Source of the DNA: an uncultured Oscillospiraceae bacterium
GTDB taxonomy: Bacteria > Bacillota > Clostridia > Oscillospirales > Oscillospiraceae
Length of the DNA: 64,000 nucleotides
Assembly (NCBI GenBank): GCA_944387015.1
Contig: CALXDH010000004.1
Span: forward strand, 1-64,000
Reading direction: 5' to 3'
Under the pieces are notes generated by a model that searched no databases, was not told the DNA's origin, and was given only the letters and a program-made list of their open reading frames with translations. Each line of letters opens with the position of its first letter. Position 1 is the first letter of the stretch. Below, in pieces: positions 56,991 to 64,000 of this stretch. A program made the position numbers and the translations under genes.

Positions 56991-58397
56991 TCAATACCGG
57001 CCCAGAGAGGCAGCGGTATCGGACGTTGCGGTCTTTCCGAAGTGGAAGTCGTTGCCCGGGAGAATCGCGTTGAGGGCGATCCCCGCGATGGCAGCGATGG
57101 CCAGGGAGGTGAGTGTGATGGACACCTCACCGATGTGGAACGTCAACCCGTCGGTAAAGCCCAGGCCGCACACCAGAATGACGGCAGCAATGATGAGGTT
57201 GCGGGAGTTGGTAAAGTCCACCTGGTTTTCCACCACGTTCCGCACGCCGATGGCGGAGATCATGCCGTAGAGGATGAAGCTGACACCGCCGATGATGGCA
57301 GAGGGGATGGAGCTGACGAAGGCGGCGAACAGGGGGCTGAAGGAAAGCACGATGGCATAGAGGGCTGCCAGCCGGATCACCCGGGGATCGTGGACCCGGG
57401 AGAGCACCAGCACGCCGGTGTTCTCGCCGTAGGTGGTGTTGGCAGGACCGCCGAACAGTCCCGCAAGAGAGGTGGCGATACCGTCACCGATGAGGGTCCG
57501 ATGCAGGCCGGGATCCTCGATGAAGTTCTCACCCACCGTGGCAGAGATGGCGGACATGTCACCGATATGCTCCATCATGGAGGCGATTGCGATGGGCGCC
57601 ATCACCAAAATGGCGGAGATGTCAAACTTGGCAACGCTGCCGGTGAAGTTGGTGACAAACGGCTGGAACCCCAGGATCGGGGCATCCGCCATGCCGGAAA
57701 AGTCCAGCATGGGGCCGGTGGCACCGGTAGCGGCGTCGGTGATCACCGTGGCGCCGCAGGCGTTGGCGATCACCGCCACCAGATAGGCGCCCACAACGCC
57801 CAGCAGGATGGGAATGATCTTGATCATGCCCCGGCCCCAAATGTTAGCCACCACGATGATGGCCATGGACACCAGTGCCAGCCACCAGCAGGTAGACGCG
57901 TTGGACACGGCGGAGGGGGCCAGGTTCAGTCCGATCAGGATGATGATGGGGCCAGTGACCACCGGGGGCAGGAAATGCATCACCCGGTGCACGCCCACCA
58001 CTTTGATGATGCCGGCCAGCACCACATACAAAAGGCCGGCTACCACGATGCCGCCGCAGGCATACTGGAGCTTCTCCGCGCCGTCCATACCGGCGTAGAT
58101 CCCGCTGTCCATCGCCCCCATGGCAGCAAATCCGCCCAGGAATGCAAAGGACGAGCCCAGGAATGCCGGGACCCGCAGCTTCGTGCAGAGGTGGAAAAAG
58201 AGCGTGCCGATACCTGCGAAAAACAAGGTGGTCTGGATCGACAGCGGCAATCCGTAGGTGTTGACCAGGATGGGCACCAGCACCGTGGCGCCGAACATGG
58301 CGAACATGTGCTGCAGGCCCAGGATCAGCATCTTGGGCATGCCCAGGGTCCTGGCGTCCCGGATGGGCTGCTGCCGGGAGGTCTTTGTCTCGTTCAT
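56991..58397 (-). CDS. uraA: Uracil/xanthine permease (NCS2 family)
   Basis: A 468-residue NCS2 transporter with about 14 helices. QHMFAMFGATVLVPILV at the start, PPVVTGPIIILIGLNLAP, the substrate-site stretch MEHIGDMSAISATVGENF and the following GDGIATSLAGLFGGPANTTYGENTGVL are typical of UraA-type uracil transporters. The start is ATG 58397 after GAGAGGAGAAC. The leader carries a short peptide gene and a terminator, which suggests control by pyrimidine level. Confidence 0.93.
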   Translation of the reverse strand: MNETKTSRQQPIRDARTLGMPKMLILGLQHMFAMFGATVLVPILVNTYGLPLSIQTTLFFAGIGTLFFHLCTKLRVPAFLGSSFAFLGGFAAMGAMDSGIYAGMDGAEKLQYACGGIVVAGLLYVVLAGIIKVVGVHRVMHFLPPVVTGPIIILIGLNLAPSAVSNASTCWWLALVSMAIIVVANIWGRGMIKIIPILLGVVGAYLVAVIANACGATVITDAATGATGPMLDFSGMADAPILGFQPFVTNFTGSVAKFDISAILVMAPIAIASMMEHIGDMSAISATVGENFIEDPGLHRTLIGDGIATSLAGLFGGPANTTYGENTGVLVLSRVHDPRVIRLAALYAIVLSFSPLFAAFVSSIPSAIIGGVSFILYGMISAIGVRNVVENQVDFTNSRNLIIAAVILVCGLGFTDGLTFHIGEVSITLTSLAIAAIAGIALNAILPGNDFHFGKTATSDTAASLGRY

Positions 58398-58440
58398 GTG
58401 TGTTCTCCTCTCTTTCATACGTGCAATTCCTGTCCAGGGC

Positions 58441-58467
58441 AAAAAAAATACCGGCAATAAAGCCGGT
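58441..58467 (-). terminator. Attenuator terminator in the uraA leader
   Basis: Minus-strand ACCGGC, loop TTTATT, GCCGGT, then A and eight T. The first base of the stem is the last base of the leader-peptide stop codon, and it lies between the leader peptide and uraA. The arms 58471-58478 and 58426-58433 (ATTCCTGT and ACAGGAAT) can form an outer helix around it. Confidence 0.85.
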
Positions 58468-58541
58468 CAAACAGGAATCCGAAAAAAACGAAAAAAGGGG
58501 ACCATCGCCGCTGCATCGCAAAAGCCGTTCCAACGCTGCAT
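58467..58541 (-). CDS. Leader peptide of the uraA attenuator (24 residues)
   Basis: A 24-codon frame begins with ATG 58541, seven bases after a strong GGGAGGGAGG. It ends with TGA on the edge of the terminator stem. The 3' half encodes VPFFRFFRIPV, with codons TTT TTT CGT TTT TTT that make two long U-runs in the RNA. E. coli PyrL has a comparable LPFFFPLI stretch for UTP-dependent pausing. It is too short for normal gene finding; support comes from the ribosome site, the T-tracts and the position of the stop. Confidence 0.72.
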   Translation of the reverse strand: MQRWNGFCDAAAMVPFFRFFRIPV

Positions 58542-58571
58542 ACCGAATCCTCCCTCCCGTCATTTTGATTC

Positions 58572-58600
58572 ATTATACAAAAAGCCGCTGCCTATTGCAA
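58572..58600 (-). promoter_or_regulatory. Promoter of the uraA leader and operon
   Basis: Minus-strand TTGCAA (58595-58600) and consensus TATAAT (58572-58577) have a 17-base spacer. Transcription would begin near 58565, about 24 bases before the leader-peptide ATG. The gap 58398-58671 is filled by this leader and the next terminator. Confidence 0.8.
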
Positions 58601-58646
58601 GAACAGATTGCCCTTTCTCCCAGGTAAATTTTATATGATCCTCATG

Positions 58647-58678
58647 AAAAATGACGAAGCGGATCGCTTCGTCATTTC
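58647..58678 (-). terminator. Intrinsic terminator of the DUF523 gene
   Basis: AATGACGAAGCG pairs with CGCTTCGTCATT around AT, then TTTTTC on the minus strand. It overlaps the stop codon of the gene it ends. Confidence 0.8.
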
Positions 58679-59103
58679 AGCAATTCTGGAACGCGGGACT
58701 CACCATACACGGGGATCCCCTGGGCCGCAAGCATTTGAGCCGCGACACCGTTTCCTGTCGTCAATCCGCCGGAAAACGTACCGTCATGGATGATCCCATA
58801 ACCGCAGGAGGGGCTGCGCTCCTTGAGCACCGCCGCCTCACAGCCCAGCAGGCGGCAAAGGCGCACCGCCTCTTCCCCGCCCCGGCGATAGGCCGCCGTC
58901 ACATCCCGGCCGTCTTTGGTCATCACTCGCTCGCCCTGCCGCTCCGCAGGGGGACGGGGCGTGGAAAGACCACCCAGCTGTTCCGGACAGACCGGCACCA
59001 GGTCATGTCGCTGTGCCAGCGCCTCTGCCAGAGGATGGGTCTTGGAGGCCCCGTCATACCGGCAGCAGCATCCCAGAAGGCACGCGGAAATCAAAAGCCG
59101 CAT
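58672..59103 (-). CDS. DUF523 family protein
   Basis: A 143-residue protein with the DUF523 pattern: SACLLGCCCRYDGASK near the start, VPVCPEQLGGLSTPR, and LKERSPSCGYGIIHDGTFSG. The many conserved cysteines suggest a metal or Fe-S site. A domain of this type occurs fused to DUF1722 in YbgA-like proteins. Function is unknown. ATG 59103 has GGAGGAGG upstream. It lies four bases after the DUF3783 gene in a small operon. Confidence 0.88.
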   Translation of the reverse strand: MRLLISACLLGCCCRYDGASKTHPLAEALAQRHDLVPVCPEQLGGLSTPRPPAERQGERVMTKDGRDVTAAYRRGGEEAVRLCRLLGCEAAVLKERSPSCGYGIIHDGTFSGGLTTGNGVAAQMLAAQGIPVYGESRVPELLK

Positions 59104-59107
59104 TCCC

Positions 59108-59470
59108 TTACCTCCTCCGTTCCAGAGCAGCACGTTCCCGGTGAAGCTCCGCCAATAGAGCAGGCGGCGTCCAGCTGCGGTTGGTTTCCGTCAGCACCGC
59201 CTTGGGACACAGAATCCCTGCCTTTTGAAGGGCCGGGATCAAGGTGTCCACATGGCGGTCCAGGCCGCACAGCACCGCCATCTGCCCGCCAAGCACTACC
59301 GGCGCCGCGTCCGGGGGCGCACTGACTCCTGCCGCCAGCTGCCCCAGCGTCAGCCCGCAGGACCGGGGGCCCACCACCTGCAGCGTTGCGCCGAAGGGTT
59401 TGACGGCGGCCTCCGCCGCCAGGATCACCGGCAGCTGGTCATATCCAAACAGCAACAGCGTTCCTCCCAT
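59108..59470 (-). CDS. DUF3783 family protein
   Basis: A 120-residue protein matching DUF3783: short alpha/beta start (TLLLFGYDQLPVILAAEAAVKPFG) and the family end KAVLTETNRSWTPPALLAELHRERA. Function is unknown. The first part after the initial strand (APPVVLGGQMAVLCGLDRHVDTLIPAL) resembles a small nucleotide-like fold, but no catalytic motif is visible. It is co-transcribed with the DUF523 gene. Confidence 0.83.
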   Translation of the reverse strand: MGGTLLLFGYDQLPVILAAEAAVKPFGATLQVVGPRSCGLTLGQLAAGVSAPPDAAPVVLGGQMAVLCGLDRHVDTLIPALQKAGILCPKAVLTETNRSWTPPALLAELHRERAALERRR

Positions 59471-59557
59471 TGCTTGCTCTCCTCTCCCAAAAGTTTCATC
59501 TTATCTGCTCCGCCCCATCTATTGGGCGGCAGGAGCCGTTCTTCCGGCCTCCGGCGC

Positions 59558-60025
59558 TCAGACGATCTGCTTTCCGTTCAGCACCGCCTCTGCCAGATGG
59601 TCCCCCTGGTAGCGCAGCTTCAGGGAGAAAAACGGCACATTTTCCTCCAGCAGCTTCAAAAAGATCCTGTCCCCTTCCCACATGGGCAGGGTCAGCAGCT
59701 GTGCCTTTTGGATCCAGGCCAGCTCCCCCTCATCGCAGGGATGGGGCGTTCCGGTCCAGCCGGTGGCAGTGAACAAGTGCATATATTCCGTGGGCGCCTC
59801 GTCGGAGACAAAGGTCACCAGTCCCCGGTAGCGGTAGTCCGTCAGCGTCAGCCCCGTCTCCTCCCAGGTCTCCCGCAGGATGCAGTCCTCGGGGCTCTCC
59901 CCCTCCTGGAATTTGCCGCCCACGCCGATCCACTTGTCATGATTGACGTCGTTTTTCTTCTTCACCCGGTGGAGCATCAGGTATTCCTCGCCCCGCTCCA
60001 GATAGCAAAGCGTTGAGTTGATCAT
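59558..60025 (-). CDS. NUDIX hydrolase, MutT/8-oxo-dGTP type
   Basis: A 155-residue NUDIX enzyme. The box GGKFQEGESPEDCILRETWE followed by ETGL matches Gx5Ex7REUxEExGU with threonine in the U position. NSTLCYLERGEEYLMLHRVKKKNDVNHDKWIGVGGK resembles 8-oxo-dGTP diphosphatases (YtkD/MutT-like) that cleanse the nucleotide pool. ATG 60025 is preferred over 60031 because AAGGAGAG then has proper spacing. Substrate is inferred only from similarity. Confidence 0.88.
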   Translation of the reverse strand: MINSTLCYLERGEEYLMLHRVKKKNDVNHDKWIGVGGKFQEGESPEDCILRETWEETGLTLTDYRYRGLVTFVSDEAPTEYMHLFTATGWTGTPHPCDEGELAWIQKAQLLTLPMWEGDRIFLKLLEENVPFFSLKLRYQGDHLAEAVLNGKQIV

Positions 60026-60112
60026 GCGCATCTCTCCTTGTGGGGCTATTATAGCCGTTTTTCTTCCAAAAAGAAAGTCCTGCCTGGTAAAGCAGTTCCC
60101 TGCAAAACGACG

Positions 60113-60147
60113 CGCCGCCGGTGAAGCGTCTCACCGGCGGCGTATTG
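60113..60147 (-). terminator. Intrinsic terminator of the P-type ATPase gene
   Basis: CGCCGCCGGTGA pairs with TCACCGGCGGCG around a GACGCT loop and is followed on the minus strand by CGTCGTTTTG. Confidence 0.7.
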
Positions 60148-60160
60148 TTTTGCAATGAGG

Positions 60161-62749
60161 TTACTTTTCCCCACGGGTCCGGATGGCCTTGAGCAGCTGG
60201 ATCACCACCATGCTGCCGGCCGCAAGGCCCACGATGGTCCCCACCAGGCTGGCGGAGAGAGGCGCCACCTGGAAGAGCGGCTCCAGGGGCGGGATCAGCA
60301 GCACCGCGCCCAGCAGCACCGCGCCGATGACAAAGGCGCCCAGCAGGAAGCTGTTGTTCCAGAAGGTCCGGGTGAAGAGCACCGGCCGGTCTGCTTTGCA
60401 GTTGAAGCCGTGGAACAGGCGGCTCAGGCACAGCGTGGAAAACGCCATGGTGCTTCCAAGGGCCGCGCCGCCATTGGCAAGACCGATGTGGAAGGCCACG
60501 ATGGTCGCCACAGCGATCACAAATCCCTCGATGGCCACGCTGGTGAGGAAGGGACGGGTGAGGATGCCCTCGTTCCGGGGGCGGGGCTTCTCGTGCATCA
60601 CCCGGTCGGTGTGAGGCTCCAGGCCCAGGGCGATGGCGGGCAGGGAGTCCGTCAGCAGGTTGATAAAGAGCAGATGCACGGCGGCAAAGGGCACCGGCAG
60701 ACCCAGCAGCGACGCATAGAGCACCGTCAGAATGCCGGCGGCGTTGCCGGAGAGCAGGAACTGAATGGCCCGCTTGATGTTGGCATAGACATTGCGGCCG
60801 TTTTTCACCGCCTTGACGATGGTGGCAAAGTTGTCGTCGGTCAGCACCATGCCAGCGGCGTCCTTGGCCACCTCGGTGCCGGTGACGCCCATGGCCACGC
60901 CGATGTCCGCCTGCTTAAGGGCGGGGGCGTCGTTGACGCCGTCTCCGGTCATGGCCACCAGGTTGCCCCGGTCCTGCCAGGCCTTGACGATGCGGATCTT
61001 ATGCTCCGGGGACACCCGGGCATAGACGGAGACCTTGGGTACGAACTCCCGCAGCTCCTCGTCGCTCATGGCGTCGATGGCACTGCCCTCCACCGCCTCG
61101 GTGCCGGGCGTCAGGATGCCGATTTCCTTGGCGATGGCTGCAGCGGTGACTTTGTGGTCGCCGGTGATCATAATGGGCCGGATACCGGCGGCAATACACT
61201 CCGCCACAGCGGCCTTGGACTCCTCCCGGGGCGGGTCCATCATGGCGATGAGGCCCAGGAAGTCCAGGCCGTTCTCATCCTCCAGAGAGACGGCGGTATC
61301 CTCCACCGTCCGGCAGGCAAAGGCCAGCACCCGCAGACCCTGGCTGGAAAATTCCTCGTTGACCTGCTCGATCTCCTTGCGCTCGGCGTCGGAGATCACG
61401 CACCGGTCCAGCATCACGTCCACGGCGCCCTTGGTGACCATCACCAGACCGCCGGAGAGACGGTGGACCGTACTCATGAGCTTGCGGTCGGAGTCAAAGG
61501 GGATCTCCGTCAGCCGGGGATACTTGCCCCGGGTGACTTCCTCATCAAAGCCGTTGGCCTCGCCCAGCCGCACCAGTGCCGTCTCCGTGGGATCGCCCAC
61601 TTCGCCGTTTTCATTGATGGTGGCGTCGCTGCACAAAAGAGCCGTCCGCAGCAGCGGCTCCTGGATGGGATCACTGAAGTCCGCCTGGTCGGCGTCCACG
61701 ATCTTGCCGCCGGTATAGAGCTTTTTGACGGTCATCTTGTTCTGGGTCAGCGTGCCGGTCTTATCGGAGCAGATCACGGAAACGCTGCCCAGGCCCTCCA
61801 CCGCCTGGAGCTTGCGGATGATGGCGTTTTCCCGGGCCATCTTCCGGGTGCCGAAGGAGAGGACGATGGTGACGATGGAGCTCAGCGCCTCAGGCACCGC
61901 CGCCACCGCCAGGGCCACGGCGAAGAGGAAGGCGTTCATGATATTCTCGCCCCGCAGGAAAACGCTCACGGCAAAGAGCGCCGCGCAGATCACCAGAATG
62001 CCCACAGAGAGCTTTTTGCCGAACTGGTCCAGGCTGATCTGGAGGGGCGTCTTTTTCTCCTCCGTGTTTTTCAGCAGCGTGGCGATCTTGCCCATCTCGG
62101 TGTTCATGCCGGTGGACGTGACCAGGAACCGGGCCCGGCCGTAGGTAACGAAGCTGCCGGAGAACACCATGTTCTTCCGGTCGCCCAGCGCCACTTCACC
62201 GCCGATCTCTCCCAGTTCCTTTTCCACCGGCAGGCTCTCACCGGTAAGGGCGCTTTCCGCGCATTTCAAGCTGGCACACTCCAGCAGCCGACCATCGGCA
62301 CACACGGCATCGCCGGCCTCCAGAACCACCACGTCACCGGGCACCACGTCCCGGCCCGGTACCTGGAGCACCGTGCCGTCCCGCACCACCTTGGCCGTGG
62401 GAGCGGACATCTGCTTGAGACTGTCCAGCGAAGCAGCGGCCTTCACCGTCTGCACGGTGCCGAGAATGGCGTTCATGGTGATGACCGCCAGAATGACCAC
62501 CGTGCTCTCCACGTCTCCCATGGCGGCGGAGATCAGCGCCGCCAGGATCAGGATGATGACGATAAAGTCCGCAAACTGCTCCAGGAAGATCCGCAGCACG
62601 CTTTTTTTCTCACCGCTGTGGAGTTCATTGGGGCCATAGGTCTCCAGCCGCGCCTTTGCCTCCTGGGCGGAAAGGCCGTCCTCTCCGCACTTCAGGTCCC
62701 GGAACAGCTCCACCCGGTTCTTCTGCCATATCTGTTTTTGTTCGCTCAT
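60161..62749 (-). CDS. P-type cation ATPase (Ca2+/Mn2+ type IIA)
   Basis: An 862-residue P2-type ATPase of normal length. TGES (SALTGESLPVEK), the phosphorylation site CSDKTGTLT, KGAVDVML, MITGDHKVTA and MTGDGVNDAPALKQAD are intact. The ion-site helix has AAVPEALSSIVT, and helix 6 has FINLLTDSLPAIAL, as in Ca2+/Mn2+ pumps. Family knowledge alone gives calcium export. The leader, however, contains a yybP-ykoY manganese riboswitch, and such riboswitches control Mn2+-exporting ATPases in lactic acid bacteria, so Mn2+ efflux is the better guess. ATG 62749 follows GGAAAGGAATG. Confidence 0.92.
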   Translation of the reverse strand: MSEQKQIWQKNRVELFRDLKCGEDGLSAQEAKARLETYGPNELHSGEKKSVLRIFLEQFADFIVIILILAALISAAMGDVESTVVILAVITMNAILGTVQTVKAAASLDSLKQMSAPTAKVVRDGTVLQVPGRDVVPGDVVVLEAGDAVCADGRLLECASLKCAESALTGESLPVEKELGEIGGEVALGDRKNMVFSGSFVTYGRARFLVTSTGMNTEMGKIATLLKNTEEKKTPLQISLDQFGKKLSVGILVICAALFAVSVFLRGENIMNAFLFAVALAVAAVPEALSSIVTIVLSFGTRKMARENAIIRKLQAVEGLGSVSVICSDKTGTLTQNKMTVKKLYTGGKIVDADQADFSDPIQEPLLRTALLCSDATINENGEVGDPTETALVRLGEANGFDEEVTRGKYPRLTEIPFDSDRKLMSTVHRLSGGLVMVTKGAVDVMLDRCVISDAERKEIEQVNEEFSSQGLRVLAFACRTVEDTAVSLEDENGLDFLGLIAMMDPPREESKAAVAECIAAGIRPIMITGDHKVTAAAIAKEIGILTPGTEAVEGSAIDAMSDEELREFVPKVSVYARVSPEHKIRIVKAWQDRGNLVAMTGDGVNDAPALKQADIGVAMGVTGTEVAKDAAGMVLTDDNFATIVKAVKNGRNVYANIKRAIQFLLSGNAAGILTVLYASLLGLPVPFAAVHLLFINLLTDSLPAIALGLEPHTDRVMHEKPRPRNEGILTRPFLTSVAIEGFVIAVATIVAFHIGLANGGAALGSTMAFSTLCLSRLFHGFNCKADRPVLFTRTFWNNSFLLGAFVIGAVLLGAVLLIPPLEPLFQVAPLSASLVGTIVGLAAGSMVVIQLLKAIRTRGEK

Positions 62750-62783
62750 TGCATCCACATTCCTTTCCGGCAATACGCAAAAG

Positions 62784-62914
62784 CGGCGAGGCTTTTGCGC
62801 CAATGCCCCCTGCATTGATGCAAAAGTCTCGCCGTTTCAACCCGTGGCGGGGCAGAGCCCGTACTGACGCCTGCGGGTACACATCGGATGTGCCAGCTAC
62901 TCCCTTTTGATTCT
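62784..62914 (-). ncRNA. yybP-ykoY manganese riboswitch with terminator
   Basis: On the minus strand the leader opens with AAAGGGAGTAGCTGG and continues to ACGGCGAGACTTTTGC, the two conserved ends of the yybP-ykoY element. It ends in a long hairpin in which GGCGAG-CTTTTGC pairs with GCAAAAG-CTCGCC, followed by GCTTTTGC, a likely expression-platform terminator (62784-62833). The family binds Mn2+ and turns on exporters. It accounts for most of the 427-base gap before the ATPase gene; the rest holds two divergent promoters. Confidence 0.85.
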
Positions 62915-62920
62915 TGAGGT

Positions 62921-62949
62921 ATTGTATGCGCTTTTTTATAAAAAGTCAA
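62921..62949 (-). promoter_or_regulatory. Promoter of the riboswitch-ATPase transcript
   Basis: Minus-strand TTGACT (62944-62949) and TACAAT (62921-62926) have a 17-base spacer. The transcript would start right at the 5' end of the riboswitch. Confidence 0.75.
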
Positions 62950-63058
62950 TCCCAGCCATGAATTTTTTCTGCCAGAGCCTCAAAAAACAGCCCTGCGGCC
63001 GCTTTGTGTCCCTAGTCTGCGCAGATTTCGGAAAAGTTTTCAGCAGCGGACAGCAGCG

Positions 63059-63087
63059 TTGTGCCCTTCCGGCGCCCGTGCTATAAT
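63059..63087 (+). promoter_or_regulatory. Promoter of the Nit2-like gene
   Basis: TTGTGC (63059-63064) and consensus TATAAT (63082-63087) are 17 bases apart, with TG in the extended position. Confidence 0.65.
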
Positions 63088-63176
63088 GAAGGTCGATAAA
63101 CGCCCCGGTTTCCGTCTTGTTTTGCCCGGCTGCTGTCCGGGCGCCTGCTGTTCCGGGGATCAGGAGGGATTTTTTG

Positions 63177-63992
63177 ATGCGCGTTGCACTGATCCAAATG
63201 TTGGTCACAGCGGACAAAGCCACCAATCTCCGCTCCGCCTGTGAAAAGATCCGGGCAGCCAAGCAGGCAGGGGCAGACATCGCCGTACTGCCGGAGATGT
63301 TCTGCTGTCCCTATGAAAACCGCTGCTTCCGAGCCTACGGTGAAGAAGCGGGCGGTGAGGTCCAGCAAACCCTCTCCCGCCTGGCGGCAGATCTGAATCT
63401 CTATATCGTGGGCGGCTCCATTCCGGAACTGGCGGGAGAAAATGTCTACAACACCAGCTTTGTCTATGGACGGGACGGCCAGCTCCTGGCCCGCCATCGG
63501 AAAGCCCATCTTTTTGACATTGATGTGGAAGGCGGGCAGTCCTTCCGGGAGTCGGACACCCTCTCCCCCGGAAACGCCGTCACCACCTTTGAAACGGAAT
63601 TCGGCACCCGCGGTCTTTGCATCTGCTTTGACCTGCGGTTTGAGGAGCTGGCCCGGTGCATGTGCCTGCGGGGAGCGAAGGTGCTCTTTGTCCCGGCGGC
63701 ATTCAACATGACTACGGGTCCGGCCCACTGGGAGCTGCTTTTCCGCCAGCGGGCCGTGGACAACCAGTGCTTCACCGTAGGCGTCTCTCCTGCCCGGGAC
63801 GAGCAGGCCTCCTATGTGGCCTACGGCAATTCCCTGGCCGTGGACCCCTGGGGCACAGTGCTCTGCCGGGCCGGAGCGGAGGAGACGACCCTTCTGGCTG
63901 ATCTGGATCTCCACCGTCTGGAGGCTGTGCGCAAGCAGCTGCCCATTCTCTCCGCCCGGCGGACGGACCTCTACGAGGTGCGGGAGCATTGA
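63177..63992 (+). CDS. Carbon-nitrogen hydrolase, Nit2/omega-amidase type
   Basis: A 271-residue nitrilase-superfamily amidase. The catalytic triad is visible as Glu40 (VLPEMFCCPY), Lys109 (ARHRKAHLFDID) and Cys150 (GLCICFDLRF). The segments HLFDIDVEGG and FREL-like QSFRESDTLSPG match omega-amidase (Nit2), which hydrolyses alpha-ketoglutaramate and similar omega-amides. ATG 63177 has AGGAGG at 63162-63167. The gene is complete and stops eight bases before the window end. The exact substrate is inferred. Confidence 0.92.
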   Translation: MRVALIQMLVTADKATNLRSACEKIRAAKQAGADIAVLPEMFCCPYENRCFRAYGEEAGGEVQQTLSRLAADLNLYIVGGSIPELAGENVYNTSFVYGRDGQLLARHRKAHLFDIDVEGGQSFRESDTLSPGNAVTTFETEFGTRGLCICFDLRFEELARCMCLRGAKVLFVPAAFNMTTGPAHWELLFRQRAVDNQCFTVGVSPARDEQASYVAYGNSLAVDPWGTVLCRAGAEETTLLADLDLHRLEAVRKQLPILSARRTDLYEVREH

Positions 63993-64000
63993 AAGACCGC

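Noticed and set aside
58441-58563. An alternative long frame through the uraA leader beginning at ATG 58563
   Set aside because: It starts only a few bases after the predicted transcription start, has no ribosome site, and continues antisense-like through uraA in the wrong frame.
58467-58577. PyrR-binding hairpin in the uraA leader
   Set aside because: A GAATC/GATTC pair with a GGGAGGGAG loop hints at one, but the conserved UCCxGxGAGG core of PyrR sites is missing.

Overview
The window looks like chromosomal DNA from a GC-rich member of the Clostridia, most likely an Oscillospirales/Oscillospiraceae gut bacterium. That placement is inferred from GC-rich Shine-Dalgarno genes, T-box leaders, SLH and sortase surface anchoring, a bifunctional BirA and a YlmH/DUF896 neighbourhood; no rRNA or tRNA gene is present to confirm it. 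No phage, insertion sequence or CRISPR array was seen. Short operons alternate on both strands and are closed by strong intrinsic terminators. GTG and TTG starts are fairly common.

Layout. 0-2.4 kb: proline synthesis (end of proB, proA, proC). 2.5-9.7 kb: an SLH-anchored 5'-nucleotidase, a dihydropyrimidinase-type amidohydrolase, a CAT-like acetyltransferase, an AbrB-type regulator coupled to a YnbB-type PLP enzyme, and an EamA transporter. 9.8-13.8 kb: a DUF368 (PopT-type) membrane protein, then a methionine T-box leader driving metNIQ. 14-20.9 kb: glycerol kinase, a lipase-like hydrolase with a membrane partner, family 4 uracil-DNA glycosylase, bioY under an apparent BirA operator, GNAT and XRE-cupin genes. 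21-26.5 kb: cysE-cysS under a cysteine T-box, an XRE/zinc-ribbon pair, and an orphan zinc-binding lipoprotein with a Fur-family box. 26.5-38.5 kb: pepD, a split chromate transporter operon with its LysR regulator, XpaC-DUF896-YlmH-ABC exporter genes, uridine kinase, a second and almost identical chromate transporter pair, and birA.

38.6-57 kb is a surface and adhesion region: a class B sortase, a 3276-residue repeat adhesin preceded by a c-di-GMP-I riboswitch, a small conserved protein, a compact type IV pilus operon (pilC, small pilin-like genes, pilT), a transglutaminase-like lipoprotein, and a BTAD regulator with what looks like a degenerate GGDEF domain. 57-64 kb: a uracil permease behind a leader-peptide/terminator attenuator resembling enteric pyrBI, DUF523, DUF3783 and NUDIX genes, a P-type cation ATPase behind a yybP-ykoY manganese riboswitch, and a Nit2-type amidase.

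RNA-level control is the strongest theme: two T-boxes whose specifier codons and tRNA-acceptor bulges agree with the downstream genes, one c-di-GMP riboswitch, one manganese riboswitch and one probable UTP-sensing attenuator. The attenuator and the c-di-GMP adhesin/pilus neighbourhood are the most unusual observations.
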